This document shows, piece after piece, positions 34,027 through 43,083 of a stretch of 64,000 nt of DNA. This DNA is from an uncultured Oscillospiraceae bacterium (GTDB lineage Bacteria; Bacillota; Clostridia; Oscillospirales; Ruminococcaceae), in NCBI GenBank assembly GCA_934446355.1, contig CAKSEC010000012.1:8670-72669 (forward strand), in the 5' to 3' direction. The notes beneath the pieces were generated by a model, which made no database searches, was not told where the DNA came from, and saw only the letters and a list, made by a program, of their open reading frames with translations. The translations under genes were made by a program, and so were the position numbers. Positions within the stretch are counted from its first letter, which is position 1. Each line of letters begins with the position of its first letter.

Positions 34027-34383
34027 TTACTGACCGTCACTGAACAAAGCGAGTGCGCCGGCTGTCAGGGCGTAGTCCTCGTCCACACGTGCCAGAAGCA
34101 CATCTGCGCCGTCTGCAGAGCCATTCCTTAGCTGTTCTGTCAGTTCTGAACTGCTCTCGTACAGTCTGTCAAAGCCGAGGTTCACGCATACGCCCTTTAG
34201 CGTGTGGGCGGCACGGAAAGCGTCCTGCACTCTGCCGGCTGTCAGGGCGTCTTTGAGTTCGCCCATGCTTGTGTCGTTCAGAAATTTCACTGCAACACGG
34301 GAAATTATGGCCTCTCCGCCCAGCCTGCTGACCACGCTGTCGAAGTCAGAGCCCATCATATCATAGCATTCTCTAATAGTCAT
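34027..34383 (-). CDS. Histidine phosphotransfer (Hpt) protein
   Basis: The protein is 118 aa, a single four-helix Hpt domain. The phospho-acceptor is H60 in RAAHTLKGVC. ATG 34383 lies 47 bp after the GGDEF/HD-GYP gene and 48 bp before the hybrid kinase gene. A stand-alone Hpt between a two-receiver kinase and a receiver-containing c-di-GMP enzyme is the expected shuttle in a multistep phosphorelay. Confidence 0.92.
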   Translation of the reverse strand: MTIRECYDMMGSDFDSVVSRLGGEAIISRVAVKFLNDTSMGELKDALTAGRVQDAFRAAHTLKGVCVNLGFDRLYESSSELTEQLRNGSADGADVLLARVDEDYALTAGALALFSDGQ

Positions 34384-34430
34384 TTACCTGTATCCTTACT
34401 AATTGTTCTGCTGCGATGTCGTTCAAACTC

Positions 34431-36320
34431 TTATGTACCGAATTTCGCTTTTATATCTTGGTTTATATCAATAAGACAGTCGAGAAGATCGGGATTGAAA
34501 TGTCCGCATTCGCCGTCAAGTATCATTTTCAGTGCCTTTTCGTGCGGAAGCGCCTTTTTGTACACTCTTTCGCTCACAAGTGCGTCATAAACGTCTGCGA
34601 TAGACACTATCTGTGCGGAAATAGGTATCTGGTTGCCGATAAGCCCGTCCGGATAGCCCCTGCCGTCCCAGCGTTCATGGTGCCAGCGGCATATCTGGTG
34701 CGCTATCTTGATAAGCGGCTCATTCTGGTACTGCTCAAGGCTTTCGATCATATGCGCACCGATAACAGTGTGCGTTTTCATTATCTCGAACTCCTCTTTC
34801 GTCAGCTTTCCGGGCTTGTTGAGTATCTTATCGTCAATGCCTATCTTTCCGATATCGTGAAGCGCAGACGCAATGGGTATTAGTATTTTATCGTTGTTGG
34901 AGATATTGTATTTGTCCGTTTTCTTTACTATCTGATCTATCAGCATTTCGGTCAGCATACGGATATGCACGACGTGCAGTCCGCTCTCGTTGTTGCGAAA
35001 TTCGACTATCTGGCTGAGTATGGCGATCATCATGCTGTTGTTCTTTTCTTTTTCGTTTATCTGGTCGGTGACAAGCTTCACCAGACGCCTCTGCTTTGCA
35101 TAAAGCTTGATGGTGTTGAATACACGGTGATAGACCACCTTTGCGTCGAAAGGCCTGCTGATGTAGTCTGACACGCCCATCTCATAAGCTTCACGCACTG
35201 ACGTATCAGAATTGTCGCTCGATATCATGATGACCGGAATACTCTCAATAAGGTGGTCCGCATTCATGACACGCAGCACCTCAAAGCCGCTTATGCCCGG
35301 CATAACGATATCAAGAAGTACAATGGATATCGACATACCGTATTTCTCAAGCATGGCAAGACATTCCTCGCCGCTCGCCGCCTCGAATATATTGAACTCG
35401 CTTTCCAGCATTGACGCCAGCACCTCACGGTTGAGGTCAGAATCGTCAACGATAAGCACATTCAGCTTCTCTGAGTCGTCTGCGGTAAGCCTTGTGTCAT
35501 CGGTAACGACGGTGTTCTTGCGGTTCTTGGCAAGATACATATTCTTGTCCGCTCTGGAAACTGCGCTGGTGAGAAGTTCCTTTTCAGCCAGAACGCCGCC
35601 AATGCTGACGGATAGCTTTAATCCGGAATATCCCGGTATATCCGCGTTGTGGATACGACGCTTTATGTACCGCAGCTGCTGAGTGAACCGGTCGTCCGTT
35701 ATGCCGGGCATTATCATCAGGAACTCGTCGCCGCCGTATCTCACCAGAGTATCGGTCGCACGAATGCACTTGCGGATAGTGTCCACCACCGTTTTCAGTA
35801 CAGCGTCGCCGGCGTCATGACCGCAGGTGTCGTTGTAAAGCTTGAAATCGTCAAGGTCTATCATCACGACGCCTGCCGAAATTTCGGCTTTTTTCAGGCA
35901 TTCCTCAAAATACCGCCTGTTGAAAGCACCGGTCAGTGCGTCGATGTATATTTCGGAATTGTTTCTGGCTATCTTCCCGATTATCTCCTCACGCCCGTTG
36001 AGATAGATGAGCGAATCACCGGAGATCTGCTTCGCCATCTCAATAACGCAGGGCTTGTCGTCTATTTCGACATAATGCGCTATCACCTGATATATTTCAG
36101 TGCCCAGAAATTCAAGCTTCGTGACCTGCTTTTTTTCCTTGAATGCGTCTGCGGCTGCGATACCTGCGCAGGAAACCGGCTTACCGCCCACGGAAGCCGC
36201 AGGAAGTTCGCCGCTCTTGTTCAGGTCCTTTTCCTCAAAAAGAGCGACATACGGGAATATCCTGCTCAATGCGCTCATTTCGTCCTGCGCCTGCTGGCGG
36301 GTCATTTTCTCTTCGTTCAT
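34431..36320 (-). CDS. GGDEF - receiver - HD-GYP protein (cyclic-di-GMP turnover)
   Basis: The protein is 629 aa. An N-terminal sensor-like region (about 1-130) is followed by a GGDEF domain with an intact active site GGDEF (196-200). A receiver domain follows (LIVDDSD; phospho-Asp D337 in LLDIVMP). The C-terminal HD-GYP domain has H488-D489 in HDIGKIG and the downstream HHERWDGRGYP motif. Both synthesis and hydrolysis sites look intact, so the enzyme may be bifunctional and switched by phosphorylation of the central receiver. It is soluble. The start has GAGGAG upstream. It is the first gene of the trio with Hpt and the hybrid kinase. Confidence 0.93.
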   Translation of the reverse strand: MNEEKMTRQQAQDEMSALSRIFPYVALFEEKDLNKSGELPAASVGGKPVSCAGIAAADAFKEKKQVTKLEFLGTEIYQVIAHYVEIDDKPCVIEMAKQISGDSLIYLNGREEIIGKIARNNSEIYIDALTGAFNRRYFEECLKKAEISAGVVMIDLDDFKLYNDTCGHDAGDAVLKTVVDTIRKCIRATDTLVRYGGDEFLMIMPGITDDRFTQQLRYIKRRIHNADIPGYSGLKLSVSIGGVLAEKELLTSAVSRADKNMYLAKNRKNTVVTDDTRLTADDSEKLNVLIVDDSDLNREVLASMLESEFNIFEAASGEECLAMLEKYGMSISIVLLDIVMPGISGFEVLRVMNADHLIESIPVIMISSDNSDTSVREAYEMGVSDYISRPFDAKVVYHRVFNTIKLYAKQRRLVKLVTDQINEKEKNNSMMIAILSQIVEFRNNESGLHVVHIRMLTEMLIDQIVKKTDKYNISNNDKILIPIASALHDIGKIGIDDKILNKPGKLTKEEFEIMKTHTVIGAHMIESLEQYQNEPLIKIAHQICRWHHERWDGRGYPDGLIGNQIPISAQIVSIADVYDALVSERVYKKALPHEKALKMILDGECGHFNPDLLDCLIDINQDIKAKFGT

Positions 36321-36620
36321 CTCTTAATACTCCTCACTTTTGACTATGGCAAACCCTATATTTTTCTGCGGTATGCCAGTTCTTTATATATCGGCATAAG
36401 AATGCCATTTCTGCCATATAAAAAACAAAGCCTTACACCATGATAAAGAGTGTCAGACCAAATAAACCCAATATTTCATTGTTATTATATCAGATTAGTC
36501 GGAATTTGTCAATCAGGATTTGGTAAAATGAATATATGTTTTTTAGAATGGGACAGACGAAACCGATATATACCCACATATCGCCCGCCCCCCCAAAGCA
36601 CAATACACCCTATTTCACAT
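36321..36620. other. Intergenic region upstream of two divergent genes
   Basis: No coding frame is credible here. It should hold the promoter of the GGDEF/HD-GYP gene, but I see no convincing -35/-10 pair. A short inverted repeat GGCAT-AAGA-ATGCC lies at 36393-36406. The right end is similar to the region upstream of gene B (CATGAAGATATTGACAAA). Confidence 0.5.
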
Positions 36621-36627
36621 GAAGATA

Positions 36628-36656
36628 TTGACAAATCCCCGAAAAGCCATTATAAT
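36628..36656 (+). promoter_or_regulatory. Promoter of GLUG-dockerin gene C
   Basis: TTGACA (36628-36633), 17 bp, TATAAT (36651-36656). Confidence 0.9.
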
Positions 36657-36681
36657 GTATATAATGAAAAATTATGGCTTT

Positions 36682-36702
36682 AGGGCTTACTCAGTAAGCC
36701 CT
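36682..36702 (+). promoter_or_regulatory. Conserved 5'-UTR hairpin, gene C copy
   Basis: AGGGCTTAC / GTAAGCCCT is a perfect 9-bp stem with a TCA loop, ending 4 nt before the AGGAGG ribosome site. Relative to gene A, a G-C pair becomes A-T and a T.G pair becomes T-A. Confidence 0.7.
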
Positions 36703-36718
36703 ATATCAGGAGGTAAAC

Positions 36719-39700
36719 ATGACAAAAACGAGAAATCGGCTGATTTCAGTCGGGATCGCACTGCTGGTGCTTATTGCAGCGGCTTTGCTCATCATTCCGC
36801 AGGAAACAGCCAGTGCGGCTGCGGCTTGGGACGGAACGACCATCACGCCATTTGGCGGCACTGACGGTACATCACCCGGCACTGCATACGAGATATCAAG
36901 CGGCGAACAGCTTGCGTATCTGGCAGATATGGTGAATAAGGGCACCGCCTATAGCGGCGTGTATTTCAAGCTTACCGACGACATTGACCTCGGCGGCAAG
37001 GAATGGACGCCGATAGGCTACAGCTCATATGATAGAAATAATAACCGCAGTAATCCCGCTATAATTTTCAGCGGTAACTTTGATGGAAACGGTCATACTA
37101 TAAGTAATCTGACGATCACAAACCTGAATAAACACCTTGGTCTGTTCGGGTTCAGCAATGGCACGATCAGCAACATTATCCTTGATAATGTAAACATTAT
37201 ATCAACCCATGGCATCGGCGCAATATGCAATAACAACAGCGGCACGATAACAGGCTGCGGCGTCAAGAGCGGAACGCTGACGTTATCAGGCGACAACGGC
37301 GGTAATATCGGCGGCATTTGCGAAAATAACAGCGGAACAATAAGCAAGTGCTTTAACGCTGCCAACATTAGCAAAGGCACCGGTAACGCAGGTATTGCTG
37401 CAAGCAATACGTCAAGCGGCACTATTGATAACTGCTACAACACCGGCAAGGTCGAAGCAGGATCGCAATACGAAAGCGGAATATGCAGCAGCAGCTACGG
37501 TGCTATTCAATATTGCCTGAACCTCGGAAAGGTAAGCAGCAAGGGTACTGCTAACGGCATATGCTCCACAGGTACGGGAACAATAGATCACTGCTACAAT
37601 GACAGCAACGTGTGCAGTGCCGCTTTATCCGGATATGGTTTTAAGGTAACAAATTCCGGGGACAAGACATCTGCAGAGCTTTGCGGCGACCTCACCGCGC
37701 TTGGCTTTGACGAAAATGTTTGGACTAAAGGCAGCGTAGGAAACAGAGTGGTAGACGCTGACAACAGCAGACTTGCCACAATAACCTATAAATATCCGGC
37801 TCTTTCCGGTATTGGAACGCCAACAAGAACGGTAGAGTTCTACAACTTCTCGACCACCAGCACTGAGGACTGGCAGGAGTTTACTCCTATCACCACGGCG
37901 GACGAGTTTCTGGCGATCAACGATGACCTTGCCGCAGGCGAATACAAAAACTATGTTCTTAAGAACGATATAAACTTTAATGGCAAGGAAATCAAGCCGA
38001 TAATTGGAGAGAGCTTAAACAGCGACCACTTCAAGTTCAGCGGAAACGGACACACTATCCGCAATTTTAAGATAAACAAACCTGACGATCAGTATGTGGG
38101 GCTGTTTGCGATCAACTCTAACGGTTCTCTTATTATGAATCTCGCTGTTGAGAACGGCGAGATCATCGGAGGGGTCCATGTCGGCGGTATCTGCGGATAT
38201 CTATCCGACAACAGCACGATCTATGGCTGCTCCTTTGACGGAAAAGTGACCGGAACAAGCAGCAGCGGCACAGCCGGCGGTATCTGCGGATCGTTGCTTG
38301 GCGGAGAATTAACTAACTGCTTTAACTCAGCAGATGTGACCGGTCAGAACTATGCTGGCGGCGTTGCCGGCCGCAACGGCAGTGGCTATATACAGTACTG
38401 CATCAGCGCTGGCACAGTCAGCGGTGCAACAGGCAGAGTGGGCGGCGTTCTCGGATATAAATCATCTTCGGGAACAATTACCCGCTGCTATTATGACAGC
38501 GATGTTTGCAAGGTAGAAAATGAATATTCTATTGGCAATATGAACTTGGTGGACTCATCCAAATTATATGTCAACCGCTCAAACACAGGTGCGCTGTGCG
38601 TAAATAGCCTGATTCTTGACGCATTCAATGCGAACGGCGAAGTCTGGCAAATGGGAAGCTATGCTGATGAAGCCACAAACGGCAGACTCGGAACAAGAAA
38701 AGCTAAATATATCAACCTTATAGGAATAGGTACGCCGAAGTCTTTGAAAACTGATATCTACAACTTCAGCATTAACAGCACGCCGGACTGGGAAACATAT
38801 GAACCTATTGCTTCGGTCGAGGATTTCAAGAATATCGAAAATAATCTTTCTGGAAACTATGTCCTTACCCAAAATATTGATTTTGAAAGCAAGGGTTCAT
38901 CTCCTATAGCCTATAAGAGCGGCACGTCCTTCAAGGGAAAGCTCAGCGGCGACGGACATACTATCAGTAATATTGAGGTAGCTAAAACTTATGATACAAT
39001 CGGCCTGTTCGGAACGAACGACGGTCTGATCATGAACCTTGCGGTAAGCGGCAAGGTTGAAGGCGAAGATTATATCGGCGGAATTTGCGGAAAGAATAAC
39101 GGCACGATTTATTGCTGCTCTTTTGACGGTGAAGCAACTGTCGATCCGACATCAATTCACAACAACATGATTGGCGGTATCTGCGGTTCAAACTCTGGCG
39201 TAATATCTAACTGTTATAGTTCGGCAGATGTCAGCAGCTATAATCGTCAAGACCATACCAAATATGTAGGCGGCATTTGCGGAGAATTAACTGGCAAAGA
39301 TCCAGTACTTGAGTACTGCATAAGCGTTGGCAAGGTCAGCGGCTACGGCGATAAATTAGTTGTTGGCGGTATTTGCGGATATGCAGGCCGCGTTAGCTAC
39401 GGCGGCACGTCAGCAATAACCTACTGCTGGTTTGACAGAGACGTAAACAGCCATTTGGGTAACCTTTTCAACTCCGGAAATACCATTACTACTAAAAATA
39501 ATAATCAATCATATAGTTCCGAATACCTCTGCGGTAATAATATCGGCGGATTTGATTCCGACATCTGGAGTGCCGGAAAGGGGATTGACGTTGTACCCAA
39601 TGAGAAAGACAACAAGTTTGGCACAAGAACACGCCATTATATGAGCCTTAAGTGCTTCGGCGAATCTGATGGTATTGTCGATGACGTCTTTAACTTCGCC

Positions 39701-42700
39701 TATGATGGCGGCAATGATGACTGGCAGACCTACACCCTTATCAGCTCAGATAAAGATTTTAGTTTCTATTGGCAGTGGGACGTGAAGTGGTCTGAAAATT
39801 ACGTTCTCGGCGATGATATAACCCTTACTTATTCCCTTGAACCTAATTCTCAATTAGGAATCCCGAGCCTTAGCGCAGGTACATTCACCGGCAAGTTCAG
39901 CGGCAACGGACACACTATCAGCAATGTAACGGTAAACTTATCTGACACTGATTATATCGGTCTGTTCGGCACTAACCAAGGTCTTATCATGGACCTCAGC
40001 GTTAAGGGTGATATCACCGGAAAGGACTACACAGGCGGTATCTGCGGCATGAACCAAGGAACGATCTACCGCTGCTCGTTCGAGGGTAATGTAAACGGTC
40101 AGAATAATGTTGGCGGTATCTGCGGATATAACGGTTCAGATGGCACTGCTAACGGAAAGATCAAGAATTGCTATGTTGTGGGAGATGCAGCGGGTAATTC
40201 ATCTGTCAGCGGTATCTGCGGCAAAAACAATGCTAGCGGCGACACAGTCGAAAACTGCTATTTTGCAGGAAAAGTGACTTCCAATGTTAATGGTTCTTAT
40301 TCTCCGATAGCTAAAGGCGGTACTATCAAAAACTGCTACTTTAACAGGGAACTTTGTGCGGCAAGCAATGTATCCGGCTCAATGACAGGTCTTACCACTG
40401 AAATGATGACCAATGACAGTGCGCTTGCTTCCTACACCATGAATGGCTTTAGTTCGTTCCTGACAAAGAAAGAGAACGACAAGGGCGAAAACGGCGCCGG
40501 AACTGCATATTACCCCTCATTCTCCAAGGATAACGCACCCAGCGTTGGATACACGGCAGAACTCACACTCACGAAGGCTTCACCCGAAACGCCTGTTTTA
40601 GGTGATGATATCGTGTTTGATTGCTCAATGACATTTACTTTCGATAACGGCGGTTCTACTAATTATATCAGTTTAGGTAATTTTTCAATAAAAATAGGCG
40701 ATGACGTTGTTGTTGAAAGCAATGACTTTACGGCAGACGTTAATAATCAAACGTTCAGCGCACAATGCAAGACAACACAGGCAGGCAAAGTCACATATAC
40801 TCTCGTTTATAATAACCCTAACTGCGCATATATCGACGGTGAATTTACAAAGGATCTCGTGGTCGATGTTGAGAAATTAACGCTCACCGCAGACAAATTC
40901 ACATTCACCGCTCCGACAGACCTTGAATTTAACAACACGGCAAAGTCAGCCACGGTGACGGCTAATTCCGACACTGACGGTATTGGCGATATCATCGCTG
41001 TGAAGTATTACGACGTAAATGGCAAGGAATGCGAGCCTATCAACGCGGGCAAATACACAGTCAAGATAGACGTTGCCATGAGCAAGAACTATAAGGCAGC
41101 TGCCGACCTTACTTCTGACGGTTGGAAGTTCACAATAGAAAAAGCTCCTGCCCTGACGCTTCCCGATATCAATGTGTCGTATAGCTGGGTAACTAACGGC
41201 GAAATAACGATCCCTGTTACAGGGCTTCCTGAAAATATGGGTCAGACAGCTGAAAAAGCTTGGGAAATCTTAGGACCGGTTAATGTGACCTGTGTCAATC
41301 GCGGCTGCTATTCTGACGGAAAATTCACTTTCATACTTGGTCCGAATACTGCTGACGAAATAGGCAAGACGGGTTCGCTTACGATTACGCTTGCTGCGGA
41401 TAATTATGTAAGCGTTAAGTTTACGGTCGTAGTTACACTGAACGACAAGAACAATCAGGAAGCACCCGATTCAACTGCGTTTGACGTTGTATTCACCAAT
41501 GACGGCAGCGCTCTTACGGCTGAAATTAAGACTGAACTCAATGGCGTTGAGTACAGCTTTGACGGCAAAACATGGAGCGGCGTAAACACCAAGACCGTTG
41601 CTCACCTTGAGGACGTAACCGCCTATATCCGCTATGCAGAAACGGACGGCAAGAACGCAAGTCCGGCTGTTTCAAAGACGGTGAAATCCGGTCATGGTAC
41701 GCTTGTTCACCATGAAGCTATTGTAGCCACCTGCCAGCATGACGGCAATACCGAGTACTGGGAATGCGAGGTTTGCGCTAAGTACTACAGTGATGAAGCA
41801 GCAGCAACTGAAATCGCTCTGGCAGACACGGTTATTGCAAAGACAGACCACAAGTGGTCAGTAAAGTTTGAGTCGAATAAGGACGGTCACTGGCACAAGT
41901 GCGAATACTGCGACGCCGTGACCGACACAGAAAGCCATATTTCAAGCGGCGCAGCGACTACCACAACTGCTGAATACTGCACAGAGTGCGGATACGAGAT
42001 ATCTCCGAAGAAAAACAGCGGCAGCAGCGGCAACGGCGGCGGTCACTATAGCGGCGGAAGTGGCTACAGAGATACCACCAATACCGACACAAACCCCACA
42101 ATCAACGGCACTGAAAAGAGTTGGGCAGACATTGCCGCAGACCTCTCAAAGATGACCGGAGGCACAGTGACCATTACGCTTAACGGCGAAACCACCGTTC
42201 CCGCTGACGTAATCAAGGCAATTGCGGACAATAAGATAACGGTCGAGTTCGTTTCCGACAGTTCCAAGAGCTGGATTATTGACGGCGCTAAGATAACGGC
42301 TGTTTCTGCAGTTGATCTCTCAATACTGCCCGGCTCAGTAGATACTGGTTCGCTGCGTGGAGTAACGGGCGTTAAGTTCAAGCTGAACGCAAACATTCCC
42401 GCAGACCTTAAGGTAGCGTTCAAGAATCAATATGCAGGCGAATTTGCGAATATCTACAGGCTGGTAGATAACAAGCTTGTATTCCAGAACTGCGTAAAGG
42501 TTGCCGAGGACGGATCTGCAGTTCTTTCCGACATGACAGCGGGCGAATATGCAGTAATGCTCGGCAAATACAGCGACAGGCTCGGTGACGTGAATAACGA
42601 CGGCGTGCTCAACGTAGGCGACGCACTCTCACTTCTCCGCTATTCAATAGGGCTTGAAAAGGGCGAGAACCTCCAGATGGGCGACTTCAACGGCGACGGC

Positions 42701-42760
42701 AAGATAGATCTTGCTGACGCTCTGGCAGTGCTCAGATGGTCAGTCGGGCTGACTGCCTGA
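36719..42760 (+). CDS. Giant secreted GLUG-repeat protein with dockerin (copy C)
   Basis: The protein is 2,013 aa, the largest of the family. ATG 36719 follows AGGAGGT. The signal peptide (MTKTRNRLISVGIALLVL) is almost the same as in A and B, ending at ETASAAA. It has four GLUG super-modules instead of three, each with the GKFSGNGHTISN-type core and VGGICG repeats. These are followed by an MBG/Ig-like region, the Cys pair domain (ATCQHDGN, YWECEVC, HWHKCEYC), a Gly/Ser-rich linker, the alpha/beta domain and a type I dockerin (about 1955-2011, GDVNNDG and GDFNGDG). It differs from A and B more than those differ from each other in the last third. Growth of the family by addition of whole super-modules is evident. 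No catalytic domain is seen. Confidence 0.92.
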   Translation: MTKTRNRLISVGIALLVLIAAALLIIPQETASAAAAWDGTTITPFGGTDGTSPGTAYEISSGEQLAYLADMVNKGTAYSGVYFKLTDDIDLGGKEWTPIGYSSYDRNNNRSNPAIIFSGNFDGNGHTISNLTITNLNKHLGLFGFSNGTISNIILDNVNIISTHGIGAICNNNSGTITGCGVKSGTLTLSGDNGGNIGGICENNSGTISKCFNAANISKGTGNAGIAASNTSSGTIDNCYNTGKVEAGSQYESGICSSSYGAIQYCLNLGKVSSKGTANGICSTGTGTIDHCYNDSNVCSAALSGYGFKVTNSGDKTSAELCGDLTALGFDENVWTKGSVGNRVVDADNSRLATITYKYPALSGIGTPTRTVEFYNFSTTSTEDWQEFTPITTADEFLAINDDLAAGEYKNYVLKNDINFNGKEIKPIIGESLNSDHFKFSGNGHTIRNFKINKPDDQYVGLFAINSNGSLIMNLAVENGEIIGGVHVGGICGYLSDNSTIYGCSFDGKVTGTSSSGTAGGICGSLLGGELTNCFNSADVTGQNYAGGVAGRNGSGYIQYCISAGTVSGATGRVGGVLGYKSSSGTITRCYYDSDVCKVENEYSIGNMNLVDSSKLYVNRSNTGALCVNSLILDAFNANGEVWQMGSYADEATNGRLGTRKAKYINLIGIGTPKSLKTDIYNFSINSTPDWETYEPIASVEDFKNIENNLSGNYVLTQNIDFESKGSSPIAYKSGTSFKGKLSGDGHTISNIEVAKTYDTIGLFGTNDGLIMNLAVSGKVEGEDYIGGICGKNNGTIYCCSFDGEATVDPTSIHNNMIGGICGSNSGVISNCYSSADVSSYNRQDHTKYVGGICGELTGKDPVLEYCISVGKVSGYGDKLVVGGICGYAGRVSYGGTSAITYCWFDRDVNSHLGNLFNSGNTITTKNNNQSYSSEYLCGNNIGGFDSDIWSAGKGIDVVPNEKDNKFGTRTRHYMSLKCFGESDGIVDDVFNFAYDGGNDDWQTYTLISSDKDFSFYWQWDVKWSENYVLGDDITLTYSLEPNSQLGIPSLSAGTFTGKFSGNGHTISNVTVNLSDTDYIGLFGTNQGLIMDLSVKGDITGKDYTGGICGMNQGTIYRCSFEGNVNGQNNVGGICGYNGSDGTANGKIKNCYVVGDAAGNSSVSGICGKNNASGDTVENCYFAGKVTSNVNGSYSPIAKGGTIKNCYFNRELCAASNVSGSMTGLTTEMMTNDSALASYTMNGFSSFLTKKENDKGENGAGTAYYPSFSKDNAPSVGYTAELTLTKASPETPVLGDDIVFDCSMTFTFDNGGSTNYISLGNFSIKIGDDVVVESNDFTADVNNQTFSAQCKTTQAGKVTYTLVYNNPNCAYIDGEFTKDLVVDVEKLTLTADKFTFTAPTDLEFNNTAKSATVTANSDTDGIGDIIAVKYYDVNGKECEPINAGKYTVKIDVAMSKNYKAAADLTSDGWKFTIEKAPALTLPDINVSYSWVTNGEITIPVTGLPENMGQTAEKAWEILGPVNVTCVNRGCYSDGKFTFILGPNTADEIGKTGSLTITLAADNYVSVKFTVVVTLNDKNNQEAPDSTAFDVVFTNDGSALTAEIKTELNGVEYSFDGKTWSGVNTKTVAHLEDVTAYIRYAETDGKNASPAVSKTVKSGHGTLVHHEAIVATCQHDGNTEYWECEVCAKYYSDEAAATEIALADTVIAKTDHKWSVKFESNKDGHWHKCEYCDAVTDTESHISSGAATTTTAEYCTECGYEISPKKNSGSSGNGGGHYSGGSGYRDTTNTDTNPTINGTEKSWADIAADLSKMTGGTVTITLNGETTVPADVIKAIADNKITVEFVSDSSKSWIIDGAKITAVSAVDLSILPGSVDTGSLRGVTGVKFKLNANIPADLKVAFKNQYAGEFANIYRLVDNKLVFQNCVKVAEDGSAVLSDMTAGEYAVMLGKYSDRLGDVNNDGVLNVGDALSLLRYSIGLEKGENLQMGDFNGDGKIDLADALAVLRWSVGLTA

Positions 42761-42786
42761 GTTTGTACGCAAACTAAATAGAACTG

Positions 42787-42818
42787 ATGGGCGCACGGAA
42801 CGTGCGCCCATTGATTTT
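42787..42818 (+). terminator. Terminator of gene C
   Basis: ATGGGCGCAC pairs with GTGCGCCCAT around a short loop, followed by TGATTTT. It is the same stem as in genes A, B and D. Confidence 0.82.
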
Positions 42819-43027
42819 GTTTAGCATAATTGCATTGCAGCCTTTCTAAATAGTGTTCGTATTGAGGATTACGCAAGTAGGTTGGCTATGGAAGCTATAA
42901 ACAAGCGTAGATGATGGCTTATAGTTCGTTTTCAGTTTAAGTGCTTTTGTGAATACACAGCGTTTTTCCCTCGCCGTACGCCGCTCAGGCATTAGATGTC
43001 CGCAAACATACCACTATACGCAAGACA
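42819..43027. other. Space between convergent gene C and pseudogene D
   Basis: This is the middle of a 323-bp gap bounded by the two facing terminators. I see no coding frame, repeat or RNA structure in it. Confidence 0.5.
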
Positions 43028-43058
43028 AAACAATGAGCGCACATTCCGTGCGCCCATC
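43028..43058 (-). terminator. Terminator of pseudogene D
   Basis: On the minus strand GAGCGCAC / GTGCGCC-type arms form around GGAAT and are followed by TTGTTTTG. The left flank (CTGAACTGAACATATAAGAG) is the same as downstream of gene A, which shows that D and A share their 3' flank. Confidence 0.7.
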
Positions 43059-43083
43059 TCTTATATGTTCAGTTCAGACTGAA

